NCBI GenBank assembly: GCA_029960065.1
Contig: JASCOF010000006.1
Location: forward strand, 1-64,000
Length of the DNA stretch: 64,000 nt
Reading direction: 5' to 3'
DNA from: Flavobacteriaceae bacterium PS02336
GTDB lineage: Bacteria > Bacteroidota > Bacteroidia > Flavobacteriales > Flavobacteriaceae
Numbering within the stretch: position 1 is the stretch's first letter; every line of letters begins with the position of its first letter. The notes under the pieces were generated by a model, which did no database searches, was not told where the DNA came from, and saw only the letters and a program-made list of their open reading frames with translations. Made by a program: the position numbers and the translations under genes. Positions 17,169-24,976 of the stretch are shown here, in pieces.

Positions 17169-17272
17169 ATCATGTAAAAAGTGAAATGACTTATGTGAAA
17201 TGTAAACTTAATTTATTCATCAACCCATTTTACAAATCACTCCTCACCTTTCACTAAAAAATATAAAAAATT

Positions 17273-18994
17273 ATGAACACAGAATTATTAGGCGTCATTG
17301 GTATTTTTATCCTAACTATTATTTTAGCGATTCCTTTAGGGAAATATATTGCTAAAGTTTATTTGGGAGACAAAACACTTTTTGACCCGATTTTCAATCC
17401 AATTGAAAAATTTATTTTTAAAATCAGCGGTATTAATTCCACTGAAGAAATGAACTGGAAACAACACTTAAAAGCACTTTTAAGTATTAATATGGTTTGG
17501 TTTTTTCTTTGCTTTTTTGTCTTATTGTTTCAAGGTTCTTTGCCTTTAAATCCAGATAATAACCCATCGATGACACCCGATTTGGCATTTAACACTGCTA
17601 TTTCATTTTTAGTCAATTGTAACTTACAGCATTATTCAGGCGAAAGCGGGGTTTCTTACCTTTCACAAATCGTCTTGATGTTCCTTCAATTTGTTTCTGC
17701 CGGTATCGGAATGGCCGCTGCCGCTATGATTTTCACAGCAATGAAAGAAAGAACGACAGAACAATTGGGTAATTTTTATAATTATTTCATCAAAAGCTGT
17801 ACTCGTATTTTATTGCCACTTTCAGCAATTGTAGCTATTGCATTAGTTTTTAGTGGTACTCCTATGACTTTTGAAGGTAAAGATGCTATTACGACACTTC
17901 AAGGTGATCACGTAGAAGTTTCTCGCGGACCTGCTGCAGCCTTTATTGCTATCAAACATATTGGTACAAATGGTGGTGGATTTTTCGGAGCGAATTCAGC
18001 GCATCCATTAGAAAATCCGACTTATTTTACTAACCAAGTTGAACTTTGGTCACAAATGATTATTCCTTTTGCCATGATTTTTGCACTTGGATTTTTCCTA
18101 AACAAAAGAAAATTATCAAACATCATATTTGGTGTAATGACGGTTGGATTTTTACTTCTGGTTGTTCCAACAGTTATAAGTGAAATCAACGGAAATCCTG
18201 CTATAGAAAAAATGGGTATTGCACAATCAACCGGAGCGATGGAAGGAAAAGAAGTTCGGTTTGGTCCTGCAATGTCAGGTTTCTGGAGTATTGCTACAAC
18301 CGTAATTTCTACAGGTTCTGTAAACAGTATGCACGATAGCTCAATGCCAGTTTCTGGCGCTATGCAATTATTGTCTATGATGGTGAATGCCTTTTATGGC
18401 GGATGCGGTGTTGGTATTTTGAACTACTATATTTTCATTATTCTGGCTGTATTTATCTCCGGTTTAATGGTTGGTCGAACTCCTGAATTTTTAGGAAAGA
18501 AAATCGAAGCGCGGGAAGTAAAAATTGCTGCTTTTATCGCTATTCTCCACCCATTATTGATTTTAGCCGGAACTGCATTAGCTTCTTATTTTGCTGCACA
18601 TGACACTGCAATGGGTTATTGGTTTAACGGAAATGCAACAGGCTGGTTAAACAATCCAGGAAATCACGGATTCTCTGAAATGTTATACGAATATACTTCA
18701 AGCGCTTCTAATAACGGTTCTGGTTTTGAAGGTTTGGGAGATAATAATCCGTTCTGGAATATCACTACAGGAATTGTTTTACTGTTAAGCCGTTTTATTC
18801 CAATCATTGGCCCATTAGCAATCGCAGGTTTATTAGCAAGCAAAAAATACATTCCGGAAAGTGCAGGAACTTTAAAAACGGATACCTCAATTTTTGGAAT
18901 TATGACTTTTGCTGTAATCGCAATTATCGCAGCTTTATCATTCTTCCCAGCGCTGGCACTTGGACCTTTGGCGGAATTCTTTACAATGAAATAA
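17273..18994 (+). CDS. kdpA: K+-transporting ATPase subunit A (KdpA)
   Basis: 573 aa, the K+-selective channel-like subunit of the high-affinity KdpFABC pump, with about ten membrane spans. The four selectivity-filter loops are visible: FLVNCNLQHYSGESG, IGTNGGGFFGANSAHP, GGCGVGILNYY and TSSASNNGSGFEGLG. The length is close to E. coli KdpA (557 aa). The gap to kdpB (204 nt) is unusually large for a kdp operon and holds a nested inverted repeat. Confidence 0.98.
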   Translation: MNTELLGVIGIFILTIILAIPLGKYIAKVYLGDKTLFDPIFNPIEKFIFKISGINSTEEMNWKQHLKALLSINMVWFFLCFFVLLFQGSLPLNPDNNPSMTPDLAFNTAISFLVNCNLQHYSGESGVSYLSQIVLMFLQFVSAGIGMAAAAMIFTAMKERTTEQLGNFYNYFIKSCTRILLPLSAIVAIALVFSGTPMTFEGKDAITTLQGDHVEVSRGPAAAFIAIKHIGTNGGGFFGANSAHPLENPTYFTNQVELWSQMIIPFAMIFALGFFLNKRKLSNIIFGVMTVGFLLLVVPTVISEINGNPAIEKMGIAQSTGAMEGKEVRFGPAMSGFWSIATTVISTGSVNSMHDSSMPVSGAMQLLSMMVNAFYGGCGVGILNYYIFIILAVFISGLMVGRTPEFLGKKIEAREVKIAAFIAILHPLLILAGTALASYFAAHDTAMGYWFNGNATGWLNNPGNHGFSEMLYEYTSSASNNGSGFEGLGDNNPFWNITTGIVLLLSRFIPIIGPLAIAGLLASKKYIPESAGTLKTDTSIFGIMTFAVIAIIAALSFFPALALGPLAEFFTMK

Positions 18995-19023
18995 AATGCT
19001 GGATAATTTAAATACATAAAAAT

Positions 19024-19135
19024 AGACGCAACATATTTCAAACATAGCTCGTGGTTTCAAACACGGGAAACGAATTGCGGGAATACAGATTGTAATATAC
19101 GTTGCGTTCCAGCGGTTGAAACCGCTGGCTATGTT
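19024..19135. repeat. Nested inverted repeat between kdpA and kdpB
   Basis: AACATAGCTCGTGGTTTCAA at 19,041-19,060 pairs with 19,116-19,135 (a few mismatches). An outer arm GACGCAACATAT (19,024) pairs loosely with ATATACGTTGCGTT (19,095). The inner AGCGGTTGAAACCGCT forms its own 7-bp hairpin. It may modulate expression between the two subunits (inference). Confidence 0.6.
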
Positions 19136-19198
19136 TTCTAATCTATGTGTTTTTCCAACGCTACATTTAACAAATAACATTTAACTTTTTACAAGAAA

Positions 19199-21256
19199 AT
19201 GACAACTAATAAATCCACATCATTGTTTGAAAGTAAGCAGGTAAAAGAAGCTTTATTGCAATCTTTTGTTAAGCTGAATCCAAAAATGATGATCAAAAAT
19301 CCGGTAATGTTTACCGTAGAAATTGGAACTGCCATTATGTTTGCCGTTTGTATTTCAATATTAATGGGTGCAAATGACCAAGGTAGTTTTACTTATAATT
19401 TAATTGTGTTTTTAATTTTACTGGCAACGCTTTTATTTGCCAATTTCGCCGAGGCCATTGCTGAAGCAAGAGGAAAAGCACAAGCCGACAGTTTAAGAAA
19501 AACAAGAGAAGAAACTCCGGCAAGACAAATTTTACCTAATGGAGAAATCAGAAATATCAGTTCTTCGGCATTAAAAAAAGACGATATTTTCGTTTGCGAA
19601 GCTGGCGATTTAATTGCTGCCGATGGTGAAATTATTGAAGGTCTGGCTACAATTGACGAAAGTGCCATTACTGGAGAAAGTGCTCCTGTAATCAGGGAAG
19701 CTGGCGGAGATAAATCATCCGTAACCGGAGGGACAAAAGTATTATCTGATAAAATTAAAGTAAAAGTTACTTCTGAACCTGGCGAAAGCTTTTTAGATAA
19801 AATGATTGCTTTGGTTGAAGGCGCAAGCCGTCAGAAAACACCAAACGAAATTGCCTTAACCATTTTATTAGCCGCATTTACTTTAATCTTCGTGATTGTG
19901 TGCGTTACGCTAAAACCGTTTGCCGACTATGCCAACGCACCCATCACGATCGCGGCTTTCATTGCTTTGTTTGTGTGTTTAATTCCAACCACAATTGGAG
20001 GATTGCTTTCTGCGATTGGTATTGCGGGAATGGACAGAGCGTTGCGAGCTAACGTAATTACAAAATCAGGTAAAGCGGTTGAAACTGCGGGAGATATTGA
20101 TGTATTGCTTTTGGATAAAACTGGAACCATTACAATTGGAAACAGAAAAGCAACCAATTTTTATCCAACAAAAGGAATTTCTTTTGATGATTTCGTGAAA
20201 TCGGCTGTTTTGAGTTCACTTGCTGATGATACTCCTGAAGGGAAAAGTATTCTCGAGCTTGGTAAAATGCTAGATGTGAATAGTAAAATGCAGTCAGACA
20301 TTTCACTTCTTACAGAAAACATCTCACATAGTATAAAATTTACTGCCGAAACCAGAACTTCTGGGGTAGTATTAAAAGACGGAACTAACATTAGAAAAGG
20401 GGCACAAGACGCTGCAAAAAACATTGCGCAGCAAGCTGGAAATTCTTTCCCTGAAGATACTGCACAACAAGTAATCACGATTTCATCTAACGGAGGAACT
20501 CCACTAGTTGTTATTAAAAACAATGAAGTTCAAGGTGTTATCGAACTTCAGGATATTATCAAAACTGGAATGAAAGAACGTTTTGAGCGTTTACGCAGAA
20601 TGGGAATCAAAACGGTTATGGTTACGGGTGATAATCCGCTTACAGCCAAATTTATTGCCGAAGCAGCCGGTGTTGATGATTTTATTGCCGAGGCTAAACC
20701 TGAGGATAAAATGAATTACATTAGAAAAGAACAAGCCGAAGGACGTTTGGTTGCCATGATGGGTGACGGAACAAATGATGCTCCTGCCCTTGCCCAAGCC
20801 AATGTTGGTGTTGCGATGAACAGCGGAACTCAAGCAGCAAAAGAAGCCGGAAACATGGTCGATCTTGACAATGATCCAACGAAACTAATTGAAATTGTTG
20901 AAATTGGAAAACAGCTTTTAATGACTCGAGGTACTTTAACTACTTTTTCTATTGCAAATGATGTTGCGAAATATTTTGCTATTGTTCCTGCTCTTTTTAT
21001 TACTGCGATTCCTGCGCTGCAAGGTTTGAATATTATGCATTTGCATAGTCCCGAAAGTGCGATTTTATCGGCTGTAATTTTCAACGCGATTATCATTCCT
21101 ATATTGATTCCGCTTGCGCTGAAAGGTGTTGATTACCGACCAATTGGAGCAAGTGCAATCCTTAAAAGAAACCTTTTGATTTATGGTCTTGGCGGATTGA
21201 TTGTTCCTTTTATCGGAATTAAAGTAATTGATTTGCTAGTTGCTCTATTTATGTAA
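19199..21256 (+). CDS. kdpB: K+-transporting P-type ATPase subunit B (KdpB)
   Basis: 685 aa, the energising P-type ATPase of the Kdp pump. The phosphorylation motif DKTGT has its Asp at residue 306 (E. coli Asp307). The A-domain TGES loop (SAITGESAPV) is intact and includes the Ser whose phosphorylation inhibits E. coli KdpB. MVTGDNPLTA and the hinge MMGDGTNDAPAL are present. Full length for the family. It works with KdpA, KdpC and KdpF in the cytoplasmic membrane. Confidence 0.98.
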   Translation: MTTNKSTSLFESKQVKEALLQSFVKLNPKMMIKNPVMFTVEIGTAIMFAVCISILMGANDQGSFTYNLIVFLILLATLLFANFAEAIAEARGKAQADSLRKTREETPARQILPNGEIRNISSSALKKDDIFVCEAGDLIAADGEIIEGLATIDESAITGESAPVIREAGGDKSSVTGGTKVLSDKIKVKVTSEPGESFLDKMIALVEGASRQKTPNEIALTILLAAFTLIFVIVCVTLKPFADYANAPITIAAFIALFVCLIPTTIGGLLSAIGIAGMDRALRANVITKSGKAVETAGDIDVLLLDKTGTITIGNRKATNFYPTKGISFDDFVKSAVLSSLADDTPEGKSILELGKMLDVNSKMQSDISLLTENISHSIKFTAETRTSGVVLKDGTNIRKGAQDAAKNIAQQAGNSFPEDTAQQVITISSNGGTPLVVIKNNEVQGVIELQDIIKTGMKERFERLRRMGIKTVMVTGDNPLTAKFIAEAAGVDDFIAEAKPEDKMNYIRKEQAEGRLVAMMGDGTNDAPALAQANVGVAMNSGTQAAKEAGNMVDLDNDPTKLIEIVEIGKQLLMTRGTLTTFSIANDVAKYFAIVPALFITAIPALQGLNIMHLHSPESAILSAVIFNAIIIPILIPLALKGVDYRPIGASAILKRNLLIYGLGGLIVPFIGIKVIDLLVALFM

Positions 21257-21264
21257 ACAAAAGT

Positions 21265-21337
21265 TGCTAAGGTTCTGAGATGCTAAGGTTCTAAGTTTTT
21301 TTCTTAGTCCCTTAGAACCTTAGCTCCTTAGAACCTC
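21265..21337. repeat. Inverted repeat between kdpB and kdpC (GCTAAGGTTCT family)
   Basis: GCTAAGGTTCTGAGATGCTA and following bases pair with the region 21,303-21,337 over roughly 30 nt with mismatches. The words CTAAGGTTCT and TTAGAACC occur twice per arm. A partial further copy lies at 21,908-21,940, after kdpC. Confidence 0.7.
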
Positions 21338-21351
21338 TAAAAATAAAAAAA

Positions 21352-21903
21352 ATGAAAAATCTATTTTCTATAATAAAACTTACTGCGGCTACTTTAATCT
21401 TATTCGCAGTTATTTATCCTTTAGCGATTTACGGAATCGCACAATTGGCTCCAAATCAAGGAAAAGGAGAAACGATTTCGGTTAACGGAAAAGTGGTTGG
21501 TTATCAAAAAATTGGTCAGAAATTCGATAAGTCGAATTATTTCTGGGGAAGACCTTCGGCTGTTGATTATAATGCTGCCGGAAGTGCCGGAAGCAACAAA
21601 GGACCAAGCAACGCTGACTATTTGGCTTTGGTTCAAAAAAGAATTGATACGCTTTTATTGGTTCATCCGTATTTGAAAAAATCTGATATTCCGTCAGATA
21701 TGGTTACGGCTTCAGGAAGTGGTTTAGATCCGAATATTTCTCCGCAAGGCGCTTTGATTCAGGTTAAACGAATTGCTAAAGAAAGAAAACTGGATGAAGT
21801 TAAAGTAAAAGCTTTGGTGGAATCTAAAATTAATACTGCTGTTGTTGGACCTGAAACGGTTAATGTTTTGGAATTGAATGTGGCACTGGATCAGCTTCGC
21901 TAG
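21352..21903 (+). CDS. kdpC: K+-transporting ATPase subunit C (KdpC)
   Basis: 183 aa, one N-terminal membrane helix (LTAATLILFAVIYPLAIYGI), then a soluble domain. Conserved KdpC features are visible: FWGRPSAVDYNAAGSAGSN, SASGSGLDPNISPQGA-like SGSGLDPNISPQ, and VNVLELNVALD at the C-terminus. KdpC stabilises the complex and may assist nucleotide binding by KdpB. Normal length. Confidence 0.98.
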   Translation: MKNLFSIIKLTAATLILFAVIYPLAIYGIAQLAPNQGKGETISVNGKVVGYQKIGQKFDKSNYFWGRPSAVDYNAAGSAGSNKGPSNADYLALVQKRIDTLLLVHPYLKKSDIPSDMVTASGSGLDPNISPQGALIQVKRIAKERKLDEVKVKALVESKINTAVVGPETVNVLELNVALDQLR

Positions 21904-21957
21904 AAAAGGCTCTGAGGTTCTGAGTCGCTAAGGTTCAAAGGTTTTCTATGCGCATTC

Positions 21958-22058
21958 TTGTCATTTCGACGAAGGAGAAATCCTCGCAAGAAGCTCCGTA
22001 AAGAATGTCAATCTGTGTCGATCTAGCAACGAAGATTTCTCCTTCGTCGAAATGACAA
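21958..22058. repeat. MITE-like element with perfect 25-bp terminal inverted repeats
   Basis: Positions 21,958-21,982 (core GTCATTTCGACGAAGGAGAA) are the exact reverse complement of 22,034-22,058, with a 51-nt interior. There is no coding content. It is sized like a short miniature element or a long intergenic palindrome. No obvious target duplication was seen. Confidence 0.8.
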
Positions 22059-22101
22059 ACTTTGGCGAACTGGAATCGAAAACTGAATTCTACAATTAAT
22101 A

Positions 22102-22128
22102 CCTAACAGGTTTTGGAAACCTGTTAGG
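22102..22128. repeat. 12-bp perfect palindrome CCTAACAGGTTT
   Basis: Arms 22,102-22,113 and 22,117-22,128 are exact complements around TGG. Similar in design to the hairpin at 1202-1232. Confidence 0.7.
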
Positions 22129-22170
22129 ATATAAATCCTATTATAATACAAAACGCCTTTTTACCCCAAA

Positions 22171-22255
22171 TGCCCTAGCCCCGATAGAAGTGGAAATCCT
22201 TTTTCTGGCTTCTTTAGCCAGGAAAAGATTGAAACGGATAGCGGGATTAGCTCCT
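22171..22255 (+). repeat. Structured ~88-nt dispersed repeat, copy 2
   Basis: Shares CCTAGCCCCGATAGAAG, GGAAATCCTTTTT, AAAAGATTGAAACGGATAGC and GGGATTAGCTCCTA with copy 1. Its apical stem is CTGGC/GCCAG where copy 1 has ACGGC/GCCGT: pairing is kept although the sequence changed. Confidence 0.8.
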
Positions 22256-22291
22256 AAAAAATCTACTAATAAATAATAGAATACCACAAAA

Positions 22292-23371
22292 ATGAAAAAA
22301 ATAATATTTACTGCTTTAATCGCTTTTGGTTTTAGCAATTTACATGCACAAGAAGAATCAAAAAGTCCGTTTACGTTTTCAGGATATGTAGACGCTTATT
22401 ATAGTTATGATTTTGCAAAACCGGAAGATCATACGCGCCCGGGATTTTTTTACAGTTATAATAAAAGCAACGAGGTAAACCTGAATTTAGGTATGGCGAA
22501 AGTGAATTATTCGAAAGAAAATATTCGAGGAAATTTTGCTTTAATGGCCGGAACTTATGCCGAATATAATATGTCTGCCGAGCAAGGTTTATTGAAAAAT
22601 GTTTACGAGGCGAATGTTGGTGTAAAGATTTCGAAAAACCATAATTTATGGATAGATGCAGGAATCATGCCTTCGCATATTGGTTTTGAAAGTGCGATTG
22701 GAAAAGACTGTCAGACTTTAACGAGAAGCATTCTGGCTGAGAATTCTCCTTATTATGAAACGGGAGTTAAAATTGGTTATACTTCTGAATCTGGAGAATG
22801 GTATTTGGCGGGTATGTACCTGAATGGCTGGCAGAGAATTGAGAAAGTAGAAGGCAATCAAACGCCTGCTTTTGGAACTCAGATTACGTACAAACCGTCT
22901 GATCGGGTTGCGTTGAACTGGAGTACTTACGTTGGAAATGAACAGCCAAATATTGACAAAAAATGGCGTTATTTCAACAACTTTTACGGACAATTTAAGG
23001 TAACGGAAAAGACAAATATTACAGCTGGTTTTGATATTGGATCTCAGCAATCGGCTAAAGGAAGTCATAAATATGACACTTGGTTTTCGCCCGTTTTGAT
23101 TCTGCAATACAAACCAGTTGACAAGGTTCAGCTTGCAGTACGAGGTGAATATTATAGTGATGAAAAAGGGGTAATTATCGCAACGGAAACGCCAAACGGT
23201 TTTAAAACTTACGGATTTTCGGCTAACTTTGATTACTTAGTTACTGATAATGTAATGTTTAGAATTGAAGCTAGAAATCTTTCAAGTAAAGACGAAATCT
23301 TCACCAATAAAGACAATCTTCCAACGGATACGAATACGTTCGTAACGACTTCGCTTGCGATTAGTTTTTAG
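22292..23371 (+). CDS. Outer-membrane beta-barrel porin
   Basis: 359 aa. Signal peptide MKKIIFTALIAFGFSNLHAQ, then alternating aromatic/hydrophobic beta strands rich in Tyr, Phe and Gly, ending in a C-terminal strand FVTTSLAISF typical of outer-membrane barrels. It resembles the porin-like proteins found after kdpC in many Bacteroidota. It may let K+ or small solutes reach the Kdp pump; this is inferred from the context (after kdpC, before kdpD). Upstream lies the repeat cluster at 21,904-22,255. Confidence 0.85.
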   Translation: MKKIIFTALIAFGFSNLHAQEESKSPFTFSGYVDAYYSYDFAKPEDHTRPGFFYSYNKSNEVNLNLGMAKVNYSKENIRGNFALMAGTYAEYNMSAEQGLLKNVYEANVGVKISKNHNLWIDAGIMPSHIGFESAIGKDCQTLTRSILAENSPYYETGVKIGYTSESGEWYLAGMYLNGWQRIEKVEGNQTPAFGTQITYKPSDRVALNWSTYVGNEQPNIDKKWRYFNNFYGQFKVTEKTNITAGFDIGSQQSAKGSHKYDTWFSPVLILQYKPVDKVQLAVRGEYYSDEKGVIIATETPNGFKTYGFSANFDYLVTDNVMFRIEARNLSSKDEIFTNKDNLPTDTNTFVTTSLAISF

Positions 23372-23384
23372 GGGAATATTTCTT

Positions 23385-23604
23385 GCCACAGATTACACAG
23401 ATTAAAAGGATTTTTTAATGTCTTTGTGTAGATTTATTTGCCACGAATTACACAAATTTTCACGAATTATATTAAATAAAAATTTGTGCAAATTTGTGTA
23501 ATTGCTTCGCCTGTTCGCTATTGCTCGGGTCGTGGCTAAAAAAAATCCTTCTAATCTGTGCAATCTGTGGCAAAAAAAACTTTGTGACTTAGCGACTTAG
23601 TGGC
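23385..23604. repeat. Composite nested inverted repeat, copy 1
   Basis: An outer GCCACAGATT...AATCTGTGGC hairpin encloses an inner GCCACGAATTACACAAATT hairpin (23,440-23,536), followed by ACTTTGTGACTTAGCGACTT. The whole block is nearly identical to the reverse complement of 27,713-27,920. This copy carries an extra 27-nt insert at 23,503-23,529. It ends 8 nt before the kdpD start codon. Confidence 0.88.
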
Positions 23605-23612
23605 AAAAAAAC

Positions 23613-24740
23613 ATGAGAGAAGAAAAAGAAAATAACGCACAGCACTTTCTCGATTTAATTCAGAAATCACGAAAAGGGAAGTTCAAAATCTACATTGGAA
23701 TGAGTGCCGGTGTGGGCAAAACTTTTCGTATGCTTCAGGAAGCGCATTCGTTATTAAAAAACGGAATCGATGTCAAAATTGGCTACATCGAAACGCACAT
23801 GCGAAAGGAAACGCATGAATTATTAGCAGGCTTACCGATAATTCCGAGACGGACCATTTTCTATAAAGGAAAAGAACTAGAAGAATTGGATGTTCAAGCG
23901 ATAATCAATCTTCGTCCAGAAGTCGTTATTGTTGATGAATTAGCGCACACGAACGTTGAAGGAAGTAAAAATGAAAAACGCTGGCAAGATGTTTTAGAGA
24001 TTCTGGAAGCTGGAATTAATGTAATTTCAGCTGTTAATATTCAGCATATTGAGAGTTTAAATGAAGACGTAAAACGGATTACCAACATTGATGTTCAGGA
24101 ACGAATTCCGGACAATGTTTTGCGATTGGCGGATGAAGTTGTCAATATCGATTTAACATCTGAAGATTTGATTGCGCGTTTGAAAGAAGGAAAAATTTAT
24201 ACTCCGGATAAAATTCAGACGGCTTTAACGAACTTTTTTAAATCGGAACAGATTTTACAACTTCGAGAATTGGCTTTGAAAGAAGTAGCGAGTCAGGTCG
24301 TTCGGAAAGTTGAAAATGAAGTTCCGAATCTTCATGCTTTACGACATGAAAAATTGCTGGCGTGTATTAGTAGTAATGACAAAACGGCTAAAATTGTAAT
24401 TAGAAAAGCGGCACGACTGGCCAGTTATTATAACGGATCGTGGTATGTTTTGTATGTAGAAACTCCGCAGGAAAGCAGTACGAAAATTGCTTTAGACAAA
24501 CAGCGGCATTTAATTAATAACTTTAAACTCGCCGTACAATTAGGTGCAGAAGTAATTAAACTGGAAAACAAAAATATTGCCGATGCGATTTTGATTACTG
24601 CAGAAGAAAAACAAATTACAACTGTATGTATCGGGAAACCTCATTTGAATTTATTTAAAGTAATTTTGTCTACAACAATTTTTAGGCGTTTGCTAAACAA
24701 ATTGTCTTTATCAAATGTTGATCTTGTTATTCTGTCTTGA
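23613..24740 (+). CDS. kdpD: KdpD-like sensor domain protein (short, no kinase domain)
   Basis: 375 aa against about 890 for E. coli KdpD. It contains only the cytoplasmic N-terminal part: the KdpD domain with Walker A GMSAGVGKTFRM near residue 30 and VVIVDELAHTN, then a universal-stress-protein-like domain (~residues 245-375). The DUF4118 membrane region, phosphoacceptor helix and ATPase are absent. The kinase function is presumably supplied by the separate histidine kinase immediately downstream. In E. coli these N-terminal domains tune the kinase to K+ and bind nucleotide. Its start codon lies 8 nt after the composite repeat, so the repeat probably forms part of its leader. Confidence 0.93.
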   Translation: MREEKENNAQHFLDLIQKSRKGKFKIYIGMSAGVGKTFRMLQEAHSLLKNGIDVKIGYIETHMRKETHELLAGLPIIPRRTIFYKGKELEELDVQAIINLRPEVVIVDELAHTNVEGSKNEKRWQDVLEILEAGINVISAVNIQHIESLNEDVKRITNIDVQERIPDNVLRLADEVVNIDLTSEDLIARLKEGKIYTPDKIQTALTNFFKSEQILQLRELALKEVASQVVRKVENEVPNLHALRHEKLLACISSNDKTAKIVIRKAARLASYYNGSWYVLYVETPQESSTKIALDKQRHLINNFKLAVQLGAEVIKLENKNIADAILITAEEKQITTVCIGKPHLNLFKVILSTTIFRRLLNKLSLSNVDLVILS

Positions 24741-24750
24741 AAAATTTTTA

Positions 24751-24961
24751 AACCATATAAGTTATATAAGTTCATTTTAATTAGGAATGTGTAGTTTAAC
24801 AACGTGTAGTTTAACCGCAAAGAACGCAAGGTTTATGCGCAAAGTTCTCTAAAGTTTTTTATTTGTACTATGAAAAAAACTTTGCGTGCTTTGCGAAACC
24901 TTTGCGCCTTTGCGGTTAAAAAAAAGTAATTCTAATATTTCCTTATATCACTTATATGGTT
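24751..24961. repeat. Hairpin nested within a hairpin between kdpD and its kinase
   Basis: Outer arms AACCATATAAGTTATATAAG (24,751-24,770) pair with 24,942-24,961 (one mismatch). Inside, TTAACCGCAAAG... (24,811-24,833) pairs with 24,897-24,919, and deeper still CGCAAAGTTCTCTAAAG pairs loosely with CTTTGCGTGCTTTGCG. A 12-nt direct repeat GTGTAGTTTAAC occurs at 24,789 and 24,804. No gene. Confidence 0.8.
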
Positions 24962-24976
24962 CAAAAAAAAAATTAA

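Larger units (their letters stand above)
21904..22291. repeat. Gap holding four stacked repeat families
   Basis: In order: a partial GGTTCTGAG/CTAAGGTTC unit (21,908-21,940); a 101-bp element with perfect 25-bp ends (21,958-22,058); a palindrome with perfect 12-bp arms CCTAACAGGTTT (22,102-22,128); and structured repeat copy 2 (22,171-22,255). No gene is credible here. Confidence 0.75.
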
